Assembly (NCBI GenBank): GCA_028023455.1
Contig: JAQFVV010000032.1
Location: 2,914,001-2,978,000 of the forward strand
Direction of reading: 5' to 3'
DNA length: 64,000 bases
Source: Epiperipatus broadwayi
Lineage: Eukaryota > Onychophora > Udeonychophora > Euonychophora > Peripatidae
A program made the translations under genes and the position numbers. Positions 1 through 9,624 of this stretch are shown piece by piece. Within the stretch, counting starts at the first letter, position 1; each line of letters opens with the position of its first letter. The notes beneath the pieces are model-generated. The model was not told the origin of the DNA and did not search any database. It worked only from the letters and a program-made list of their open reading frames with translations.

Positions 1-372
1 GCTGCCTTGGTTGGTGACTTTAGTCTCCTGGGAATAAGGGCCATGATTTATTTTTGTCTGTCATAATTGTATATATATATTGGAAAAATATTATCATTTA
101 CACAAGCATTCATTCTGTCTTATCAGGCAACTGAGAAGAAAGTCCATGGTGTTTTTTGATCTTAAACTCAGAGGTAAAAATCCAATAACTTCGTTGCGCT
201 GGCTAATGCGTGTTGGTGAGCAGCCCATCCATGTTTATATACTGTATGAATAATCACATAGTAATAACAGCTGCAAATGACAAGAACATATGGAGTGGAC
301 ATTAAGAATTTGCCTTGCTCAGTTTCTTTAAGGCCTCCAAGAGGAATCAAAGGGTTTCCTTTCAATTAATAG
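1..372 (-). mobile_element. 5' end of an RTE-type non-LTR retrotransposon, continuing left of the window
   Basis: This segment closely matches 50510-50893, the 5' untranslated region and first codons of the RTE copy at 47601-50902, in the same orientation. The coding start lies at position 64 on the minus strand and opens MTDKNKSWPLFPGD. A small deletion relative to the other copy then shifts the frame into a stop, so this copy is already broken at its N-terminus. The body of the element lies beyond the left edge. Similarity stops near 372, just short of the 5' limit of the better copy. Confidence 0.85.
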
Positions 373-711
373 GATGACAAGAAATTTGTAACCTCCTGAG
401 TGTAGACAATTTCTTGCATTAAATCAAATCTTAACGATTAATCAAAGTAAATTATAGTTTATTAGTTGATATTGTGAAATTGGTAAATATTTAAGTGTCT
501 CTGTTGGGTGATATATATTAAAATTTGTCTATTTAGAAATTCATTTATAGATTCATTAAACCACCTAACTACTCACAAACATTATATTAGAAAATTTGTA
601 GAGATTCTAAGCAGTAAATAAATTCAAGTATATTTATTATCTCCTTTAAGTTTGCCACTGTTTTCTGTTTGATCACAAATGCTATAATACATCATAATGA
701 CAATTCTAGAG
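373..711. other. AT-rich DNA, nothing recognised
   Basis: No coding, repeat or structural signal was found here beyond short A/T runs. Confidence 0.5.
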
Positions 712-816
712 ATATCATTGAGGTATAGATCCAAGATATTGTCATATTTTAAAGAATATTTATAAAAATGCAACAGCAACAATTAGATTAGATAATGATA
801 CTGGGAAAGTCAACAT
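712..816 (+). pseudogene. RTE reverse transcriptase fragment, first part
   Basis: The plus-strand frame reads GIDPRYCHILKNIYKNATAT and continues to DTGKVNI. It matches the region just before the RQGD-type RT motif of the RTE copy at 47601-50902. The reading is cut at 816 and resumes at 4447 with VNIEKGVRQG. The two pieces are therefore one RTE fragment split by an insertion. The 5' part of the element is missing, as is usual for truncated non-LTR copies. Confidence 0.8.
806..816. repeat. Target site duplication, left copy (11 bp)
   Basis: AAAGTCAACAT occurs here and again at 4447-4457. The two copies mark the exact point where the RTE reading is interrupted and resumes. Confidence 0.65.
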
Positions 817-3800
817 ATTAAAGTAATTTTCTTGAATTATTAAATTGAAAACATTTTTATAAAGCATGTTTATATATATTATTTGAAGTATATTTCTAAT
901 ATTTAATGTAATGGGTGCTTTATAATTAACAATTTTATAATTAATGAATATAAATAAATATAAGAAGTAATTTTCTTTTGAGTGGTATGTTAAAGAATTA
1001 TAATTTCTTTGTTCCTAATATGAAAGATACTTTCTATATCTGTTTTCGTATCATTAATTTGAATTATTTGAAAGTAAGACAAAAGAGTTACTAATGAATA
1101 ATATTTTTACCTAATTTTTCATATTGTTAGGTTCAACTCTAAATTATCTTAAATATCATAAGAATTAAGAGGTTATTAAATGTTTAGGTATTTAGCCTTT
1201 ATTGGTACATAATTAGATATGAATAAAATTAGAGTTTTATTTTGTATATTATTATCTTTAAAATGAATCACAAATTATGCTTCCCCCTTCCCTAATGCAA
1301 TTTGAGAATGTTTGTAATTTTTATTTTTATGAGATTAGTCAAATAATTTAAATATTTAGGTTCAAGAATACAAAAATTGGACAGTTACAATAGTTGTAGG
1401 CTACATAATTGCCCAGTCACAAAATTCAGGTGTAGCTGCAGTACAAGTTATAAATGAAATTCTATGGAGAAGTCCAAAGATACTAAACCATTTTAATAGC
1501 ACTTTATAGTAAAAACAATTACTGTGTGCATTGGATTTCTGACTTTCAATGCTCATATCTTAATTAAAAACAATCAGGGAACAAATAATTTTAAAAAATT
1601 TTCAGGAGAAAAAAGAAAACAGACAAAGAAAATCTTTGACCATTGATCATTTTTTATTAATCTGAGCTAGGATGAAATAGTGAATGCCCATGCCTTATTC
1701 ACTCCAATTTTATTTAAGTATAAATTTGGTCACTTAACTACTGGAGGCATTCAATCAAGAGCACGATGTGCAGTGCTAAATATTCAAGAAATTAATATTT
1801 GTGTTGGGGGAGGGAGAATCAATGGTCTGGCATTCGGTCAACTCAAATACAATTACTAGCTTTTTAATAACAGTGATTTTAATATACATCATTGGACCTG
1901 AAATTATCTTGACTGCTATAAAACAGACTTATCTTCTGATAGATTTTCATCTCACCCAAAGCAATGCCATTCTGATTGTAATGCTTTGCATAAGTCTCAT
2001 TTACTAAGTCAAAGACTTATGATTTGGAGGTGAATAACACAGGTGATGAATGAACATATAAAAATTTTGCAGTTTTAATTTTAATAAAGAACAACTATTG
2101 ATAAGCAAATATTCTATAAAAACAAAAATAAATGAATTTAGGAAAAGTTACTGATTTTAGCTTTTTCAGAATTTCAAAATATGATATACATGTATAAACA
2201 ACATCCCATTAATAGTTAAATCCCCCAGCCAGATAGTTGATTAATAAAACCTCAAAATATCTAGTCAACATACCATTGCAGTCAAATTCCTTACTACATT
2301 AGGTGTTTCAATTCAAATAAGTCTTTAGACTATTTTGGAGAAACAAAAACAGTCCCAAGCATTATACATATTGATTTGAAAACAGGAAATGTTTATCTGA
2401 AAATTTGTGATGATAGGGATTTTACCTGTAATTATATATTGAACTATTTCCATCATCTGTTAATAATTATGAAATATTTTTAAAAGATATCTAACTTTAT
2501 TTAAACTTTTAAATACATTCAATTGTTAGCAAAGCATACAGATTAATTTATTACAACATTTTGAGTGCTCTTTTTTACTCATCTCTTCTTCAAATGTTGC
2601 TGGCCTTACCAGTGAAAGTACTAGCATGGAAATTGAACCTTCGATTTTAGTTTTGTGAATTTAAGATAATGCTTGCTCTTACTAATTAGGCTATTCTGAA
2701 AAACCAAGTCACTAGAAATTTTATATATTTATCTATGAAGATTCTCTTGGTTTCTCCAGTTTTTTTAAGGGCAAGGTTAATGAGTAGTTTTGAAATATTA
2801 TGAATTATTTACATTAGACTGATTTATAAAGTTATCTACTATAAATGTGAATGGTTTATACAAATTTTACTTTTTACTTTCTGCCTGTTATTTTTCTTGT
2901 CCAATGTATTTTAGGTCCATTTGGTTTTTCTTTTTAATCATTACTTTTTGTTCTTTTAATTACGTATTTTGAAATGAGTCAGATGATTTCAGCCATATAT
3001 GTTCTTCCATATTCACATGGTATTTCATAGATGCAGTTTTTGTTTTTCAATATTTGCAGTTTGTGTTTTATAGAAGTTAGACTTTTTCATAGGGCACTTA
3101 TGACTTTGGAAAGGAATCTTAATATACTGATCACAGATTTACTTTAGTTTAGCTGCAATTACTAATATCTATGGATACGCTTTAATACCTATAATTGTTT
3201 TTATGGTGTTTCTTTTAATTGGCTATTTCATAATGATAGCTGATGGATAAGTATTTTTCATGAGAGTTTATGCTTTATGATTTTTCTTTTTCCAAGTTAT
3301 TGGTTTCTGAATAAGAATTTTTATTCTGATTAGAGTGTGTGAGTTTTCTGTTGATTGTAATTTTGATTTTGCTATGAGGGAATCTTGTCAAAAGAAAATT
3401 AAGAACTGTAATGTCTGTTCTTGTTTTAATTCTATTGTGAATTTAATTAAAAGAACATAATTATTGATAGTATCCAGAATGTTTGTAGAAATGCTTTATC
3501 GTATGGCCATAGAAAAGCCAGACTTTAATTGTAGATAGAATTTTATTTATGGTTGTAGTTTCAAGTTCTTCCATGTAAATATTGCTGATCAGAGATAGCA
3601 ATAAGGAATCAAAAAGCATCTTTTGATTTTGTTGGAAGAATTCTATAGTATATAATAATAGTATGCTGTGCAGAATGTTAAGTGTAATAAACTATCAAGT
3701 GGAAAAATTATTCTGGTTTGTACACTATTATTGGTATTTAATCTTTTTTTTACATTAGATAATGCTTTATCACAGAGTACTTTTGTGATTAAGTTTTTCA

Positions 3801-4446
3801 CATCAAAATTTCCCAATATGTTAGTTCCTTCACTTTTCATGTTGATTAATTCTACAATTTTCTTAGAATCTCTAACATAGAACTGTCTCTTCTATGCCAA
3901 AGGACGAAGAACATTAGAATTTTTGATATAGTGAGTTTTCAGAATTAACAATAGATCTTAATGGAACCTGGCCTTTATTGATTTTAGATGACCACAAAGA
4001 TGTGGAATTTTTGCCAAAATATGTCAATCTAATTTTTTCTGAATCATTGAAATAGTTGTGATCGGGGATGCTTTCTAAATAATATTTACAGTTGTGATTC
4101 ATAGCTAGTATGGGACTTTTAGTCTGTTGGGAGAAGCTCTTATTGTATCATAATTACTATTATCCATTTACAAATGTTACATTGCTCTTGCTAGCAGGAA
4201 GAATGCTTATAGATTTGTCTAGTTTAAGATTTAATAGATTTTTCTCTCAACATAAGTGATATTAGATTTGTATTGTTGGTGTCTCATTTTCCAGCGTAAT
4301 TTTGCTTTCTCTTAACAAAGTCTCACTTGCAGTCTAAATAATTCTGTGTGGGAATGAATGAGAGGATTTAGTTATAAGCTTTTAGAAGCTGATTGGAAAA
4401 CTTATGAAATCTTTATCAGTAAATTTATTTTTTAACAAAGATTATT
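817..4446. mobile_element. 3.63-kb insertion of unknown type inside an RTE fragment
   Basis: The insert is defined by what it interrupts. RTE coding similarity stops at 816 and restarts at 4447, and the 11-bp word AAAGTCAACAT is present at both edges as a target duplication. An 11-bp duplication suits a LINE-dependent insertion better than most DNA transposons. The insert is AT-rich with no convincing coding frame. It contains a diverged copy (about 2410-2700) of the repeat unit also seen at 16939-17618. No terminal inverted repeats, LTRs or clear poly-A tail were seen. It could be a composite of several older insertions. Confidence 0.55.
2410..2700 (+). repeat. Diverged copy of the 16.9-kb repeat family
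   Basis: Short blocks match 16950-17300 in the same order. They are 'gaactatttccatcatct', a 'taaatacattcaattgttag' block, 'catctcttcttc', 'gctggccttaccagtgaaagtactagcatgg' and a following 'attgaacct'. The minisatellite of the younger copy is represented only once here. The copy is degenerate, so edges are approximate. Confidence 0.55.
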
Positions 4447-4457
4447 AAAGTCAACAT
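4447..4457. repeat. Target site duplication, right copy (11 bp)
   Basis: This is the second copy of AAAGTCAACAT. It lies immediately before the resumed RTE coding sequence (GTNNNIEKGVRQ context). Confidence 0.65.
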
Positions 4458-4953
4458 TGAGAAGGGTGTAAGACAAGGTAACTCCATATCTCCAAAACTT
4501 TTTACAGCAGTGCTGCAAGAAATATTTTGTGGATTAAAATGGGAAGCTAAAGGAGTGAAAGTAAATGGAGATTATTTAAGTCATTTAGATTTTGCAGATG
4601 ATGTAGTTGTTTTTGCAACTTATGCTTCAGAGCTGCAGGAAATGTTGCAGGAGTTATCAGATGAAAGTAGGACTAAAGATAAATGTTAAAAAACTAAAGT
4701 AAAGTTTAATGGATTTTCTCAAAATATGAAAATAAAGATTGATTATGATGAGTTAGAAGAAGTTAACAGTTACAAACAAGTTGGTCAGATTATTAATACA
4801 TATGGAAACATAATGGATGAAATTAATCATAGGATTAAACTTGGTTGGAGTGCTTTTGGTAGAAATAACTTGATACTAAAAGTAAATATATCTACGTGTC
4901 TGTAAAGCAAGATTTTTAATAAATGTGTTTTACCTGTTCTTACTTATGTATCA
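4447..4953 (+). pseudogene. RTE reverse transcriptase fragment, second part
   Basis: This continues the fragment from 712-816 after the 3.6-kb insertion. It carries the RT palm motifs EKGVRQGNSISPKLF and SHLDFADDVVVFA, followed by the conserved downstream block ending GWSAFGRNNLIL. It has an in-frame stop after DESRTKDKC and another after ISTCL. Similarity ends near 4953 (PVLTY). The 3' end of the RTE, including its repeat tail, is missing. Confidence 0.85.
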
Positions 4954-5379
4954 ATAATGAAAGAAAGAAACAGTGCACTGGCAAAGACAGTACTATCAGG
5001 CTTCTGAATTTTAGGCTATTAAGATCATATATAATTTTCAATGATTATCCAATTTTGACAAGCAATGTCTTCCAAATTATTTATGAGGACGAATAGTTTT
5101 AATTTTAACAGTATACAAGCCTAACACGAGCATCAGTTTTGAAAGAAACTTTTTAAATTCCAACCATCAATAAAGATATTAAATGTATATATATTTTGCT
5201 CTAAATCTTTTTTTTTTTTTTCTGACTCTTACTTTTCTCATACGGTACTTATTAAACCTATTATTTTGAAATTTCCTTGTGAGTATATGATATTTTTAGT
5301 TATTAAAATGATTCTAAAATTTTAAATACAATTTCAATAAATATTTATGCCTTTAATATTATTGTGAGAGGAAGTTTTG
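4954..5379. other. AT-rich DNA, nothing recognised
   Basis: There are short homopolymers only and no coding or repeat similarity within the window. Confidence 0.5.
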
Positions 5380-6240
5380 ATAAAGATATCTTCGAATTAT
5401 TGCTCGCGAGTAACAAGCACACAAGGTATACCCAGCACGCAACTAACACTTTATTTTTCGAAATAGTAATCTATAAACCGAAATATAATTTATATTACTT
5501 TAAAATTTATTGAAAATATTAATTGAAAGTGTAAAAAAAAAAGTTTTACAAACAATAATCTTTTAAAATAATACATTTTTGAACGATATACTGCCGTAGG
5601 GAAAAAAATTAGCTTTTTTTTTTTAAAAAAAAAAAACAGACCGAAACTCACGTTTTGTTTTATTTACAAAAAAAAAAACCACTTTTAGAGTAAATAATTA
5701 AAAAAACAGATCGCTTTTTACAAAGTCATACTTTAAAAATACATCGATTCATGAAATGGTGAAATAGAATGTAAAATTATTACGTTTGACCATATATTTA
5801 AATAGTTATGACTTTATAAATTATTCACCCCTGTACATTATAGGCCCTGAATGTTTTAAGTACTATGTTCATAAACGTTAGCAATGAGGCGTTTAGAGGT
5901 TGCTGTTTTTACCGTGTGTAACGTGGAGAAACAGCGCCGCGTAGTGGGCTAGAATCTTGGTAGTTTCTGATAGCAGACGACACATAAGCTAGATGTGTTT
6001 ACGGCAATCAGCGCCACCTAGGTTCTTGGTAGCAGACGACGCAAGCTGCCAGCCAGCTTGTGGAAGGTCGCTGTGCGTATGCATGGTGAACAGCGCCACC
6101 TATCGGCAGAAAAAGCGTCGTCTGCTTTTGAGGCCCCTACCCTGTATGTTCTGTGTAAAAACACAGAAACAGCGCCTCTAGCGGCGACAGTACAGTCTGC
6201 CAAACACGACCCAATATATAATATTGTACAGTTAATTAAG
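5380..6240. other. CpG-richer block with internal repeats, unclassified
   Basis: This stretch keeps many CpG dinucleotides, unlike the surrounding DNA, especially in 5870-6210. It contains imperfect repeats of a unit beginning CAGCGCC(A/G)C and including GCAGACGAC: near 5932 with 5973, near 6009 with 6033, and near 6091. An inverted GTCGTCTGC lies near 6117. Short open frames on both strands here overlap each other and show no recognisable domain, so I do not call them genes. It may be a young repeat, an LTR or a regulatory block. Confidence 0.4.
5932..6185 (-). promoter_or_regulatory. Cluster of four CTCF-like motifs
   Basis: Read on the minus strand, 5932-5947, 6009-6024, 6091-6106 and 6170-6185 give (T/A)A(C/G)(G/A)NGGCGCTG. 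The sites at 6009 and 6091 read TAGGTGGCGCTG and the one at 6170 reads TAGAGGCGCTG. This resembles the conserved core of the insulator protein CTCF (YAGRKGGCGC). All four point the same way and are spaced about 60-80 bp apart. They may instead simply be the conserved part of a repeat unit, and binding is not shown by sequence alone. Confidence 0.3.
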
Positions 6241-7674
6241 GGATGTATTTTTTTATCAAATGATAATTTGACTATCCCTGGTTTCAGAAATTCTACCATT
6301 TATTAGTTCTGAATTTCTATTTAAAAATATTTTTTATGTTTGTGATATTAACCATTATCTTCATTCAGTTTTTAATAAAATTACTAATTTATATACAGTT
6401 TCATTGAAGCATTAAGTTTCTTTTCTTCAGAAAGCAATACATTTAATATATACTTTGGAAATGCTTTCGAGTTCTAAGTCCTATATAAATAAAGCATTGT
6501 CACTAAGGTTTTTTTAAATTTTGTAATGTTATATCATTTGCGGATATTTCTTTATGAATTTGATCTTAGAAATTTGATAAGTTTTTGAAATCTATGGTAG
6601 TGTATTTGATATTATTTTTAGCATTATTCATGAAGTACAATTTAGGATTTCATTATAATATCTTTTATTATTATATTAAAATTCCTTTGATGTGAAAATC
6701 TTTTTTTTTTTAACTTGTAAGAATGTTTCCCCTTTTTTTAATTGAAAAATCAAAAGTAATTTATAATAACTTTATTTTTTAAAACAATATTTCTACCTAT
6801 AGTTTTAAGATCCCGCCATTCAATACTCCGAAGCTACATTGCATTTAATAGATTTTAATGGACGAAATTGCCATAATGATTTTATGATGATAACAATGAG
6901 AGCAATAGTAATCCCTTTACCTCTCATATTTGGGTAAACAATTACACATGACTGAAACTTAGCAGAATATTAGTGAAGTTATGCTCAGATGGCAATGTCC
7001 ATTGTGATAATGATGATGATTATTCAAAATCCAAATAGCAATATTGATATCAATAATCAGAAGAAAAACAAAGTGGATGAATGAGATAGACTACTACAAA
7101 TGAATGATTGTATATATAATAGATGCTTGTTTAGTGCTGAATAATTATGACATTATTAGTCAGATAATTTCTTTAAACTGAGAAAACATTCAATTATTAT
7201 TTGTTTGCCCTTTATTATGTGATTAAAATAAAGGAGGTACTTTCATATCCCAATTAACTATTTGTCCTTTCTTTGTATATATCTGGAACTAACTTGAATA
7301 GAACATAGATATCTCAGATATTATAATTTAATAAATCCAATTAATAGAAATCTATAAAAAGAAAAATTAACAAGCACAAACAGTAATAAAGAAATTGATA
7401 TTTCATAAAATGTAATTATTTAAATATAAACAGTTACTGATATAGATTAAATTTTGTTTATAATATTCTTTTTCCCATTAATATTATTTAAATAATTGAA
7501 AGCAAAAAATAATTTTCTTATATATATATTTAATTGCAATTTTACCATTTACATTAATTTATAAATAGTAGATATTCAATTATATTTTAAAATAAAATTT
7601 AGATTTATGAATTTAAAATTTTTAATTTAATTTTTTTATATATAAAGAAATTGTTATTTTTTTAGTTTCATAAA
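6241..7674. other. AT-rich DNA, nothing recognised
   Basis: It has A/T runs and no coding frame, inverted repeat or similarity to other parts of the window that I could find. Confidence 0.5.
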
Positions 7675-8010
7675 TACACCCGGGTCTCGTTTTATGCGGA
7701 TTATTTTAATGCGATTTTGAAGTTATGTGATTCATGTTTCTTCTTAATATCTTTCATATTTCACTATATTTATTAGATATCAAGAAATTTAAATTATTAA
7801 TAACTTATTTTGACTTGAAATACTTCTTTTTTTTTTTTTCAAAAATATAACGTTATATTAGCAGATAACGTGAATATGGCCTGAAGCGGTATTTAGATTA
7901 TGAGCTTATATGTAAATAACCTACTTATACTAATGAGTAAATGATAATAATAGATTTATATATATAAATATCACAATAAATATTCAAAAATTTTAAACTT
8001 TCAAAACGTA

Positions 8011-9085
8011 CACCTGGGTCTCTTTTTACGCGGACTTATTTAACACGATTTTGAAGTTATGCGATTAATATTTCACCGGAAGTCGAAATCCGATAATGCG
8101 CTATTACTTTAAATAATAAATTTTGCGTACTTACGTTATATTGAAAGTAATAGCACATTATTGGAATTCGACTTTCATCTTAGTAATTTCAATATTTTCA
8201 GTGCTTTATAATAGTAAGATTTTATGCAATAATGAAATTAAAATCATGATTTACACATTTTATGTATACACACATTAAATTTTACAAGATTATAATGTAA
8301 ATTTGTTCAAACATTGTGCATGTTAATTTTGCATTTTAAATCACATTCTGTTTTTGCTTTTTAAAAAAAAAACGTAATCAATTATTAATCATTTAGTGTC
8401 CATAAGTTTCTTTTTAAAAGGTCAGTAATAGCAGTGAAATGAAATTTGATTTTTAAACGGAATTGAAAATTAAAAAATTAAAGACAAAAATAAGAATTTA
8501 ATTTTTAGTTGTTTTAATTAAATTTTTCACAGCAGTGGTGAATAAATGTCTTTTTATTATCATAAGTCTAAGTTCATAAACAATTAATAAAATCATCGTC
8601 TCAAAGATTAATTACTAATTACGTTGTCAACAGAAAACCATTAACACAACATGAGAGTGAAGTTGACGCTAGTTGTAGTTCCTCTTATGAAGAATCTTTA
8701 CCAGTTTGCAAACGAACCTGTTTATCGGCAAATAGCATTAATAATTAAAACGTGTATAAAAAAATGTAAATTACTGTACTGTAAATTATGCATAAAAATA
8801 TATTATTTTGAATAAAATTAAATATTATAGTTAAAAAAAGTTTTGTCTTGTATCAATTTTTTTCAAATTTGAAAATTTTTATTAGTCATATTTTATTTCC
8901 TTATTTTTTTTTTTGCGCGAAAAATTTTAAAGTAATTTTACGTTGGTGCTTTGCTTTTACGCGAATTTTGAAAAAGCACAGACTGCATCCCCCCCCTTTT
9001 CAATGTACGTTATGTCTATTTTTGTGCGATTTCATTTGCGCGTTTTCCGAGGAACCTATCTATCGCGTAAAATGAGACCCAGGTG
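8011..9085 (+). mobile_element. Second pogo/Tigger-like element nested in the first
   Basis: Its ends, CACCTGGGTCTCTTTTTACGCG and the complement of CACCTGGGTCTCATTTTACGCG, lie between TA dinucleotides at 8009-8010 and 9086-9087. It is 1075 bp in the same orientation as its host copy. It shares its interior with 60173-61044, including the palindrome and a block with 'aattactaattacgttgtca'. Short open frames near 8848-9137 are non-coding by-products of the T-rich right end. The CpG content is higher than in the outer copy, which suggests a younger insertion. Confidence 0.8.
8079..8175. repeat. Internal palindrome of the Tigger-like element
   Basis: GAAGTCGAAATCCGATAATG...GCTATTACTTT is mirrored by AAAGTAATAGCACATTATTGG...TTCGACTTTC across a short AT spacer. 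The same structure recurs at 45543-45642 and 60879-60976, so it belongs to this element family. Confidence 0.75.
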
Positions 9086-9624
9086 TATTTTGTTAATTAT
9101 AACAGAAATAAATAATTTTATTGATTTTATAAACTGAAAATAATCTTTTTAATGATAATCTATAATCTTTTTGTTTTGATTATGATCTCATTTTTTTAAT
9201 ATAGAAACAAAAAACCATTAGCACAGCTGAAGACTGAAAGTGGTGCTAGTTGTGTCACATGACGAATCTGATTTCTTAACATTTCACAAATGAACGCATA
9301 TGTCAAATAGCCAAATAACTGTTAATAATTAAAATATGTATGAAAAAATGTAAAATTAAATACTGTAGTTAATAAAAAAAAGTTTGTCTTGCATTATTTT
9401 TTTTTCAAATATTTGAACTTTTTTATTAGTCATACTTTATTTCCTTATTTTTTTAATGCAAATTTTAAAGTAATTTTTCCTTCTTGCTTTGCTTTTATGC
9501 AATTTCCGAAAATTACAACCCCTATCCCCATTTTTCAAGGTAAGTTAAGTCTATTTTTTTGCGGTTTCTTTTGTGCGCATTTTCTGAGGAACCCATCTAC
9601 CGCATAAAATGAGACCCAGATGTA

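Larger units (their letters stand above)
7677..9622 (+). mobile_element. Pogo/Tigger-like non-autonomous DNA transposon, interrupted
   Basis: The ends are CACCCGGGTCTCGTTTTATGCG and the reverse complement of CATCTGGGTCTCATTTTATGCG, each flanked by TA (7675-7676 and 9623-9624). TA duplication and this style of terminus, with subterminal frames of the CGAGG/GGAACC kind, suit Tc1/mariner-superfamily pogo/Tigger elements. With the nested copy at 8011-9085 removed, about 870 bp remain. That is the same size as the copy at 60173-61044, which lies in the opposite orientation. No transposase is encoded. This copy lacks the roughly 95-bp internal palindrome present in the other three. Confidence 0.75.

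Noticed and set aside
3643-4102. Frames of 62-70 codons on both strands within the 3.6-kb insert
   Set aside because: Overlapping opposite-strand frames with no domain or codon signal.
5993-6306. Overlapping frames on both strands in the CpG-rich block
   Set aside because: They overlap each other on opposite strands and read through repeated words. No domain is seen.
8848-9607. Open frames of 64-75 codons in the Tigger-like elements
   Set aside because: They come from the T-rich subterminal repeat, occur in duplicate in both nested copies and resemble no transposase.
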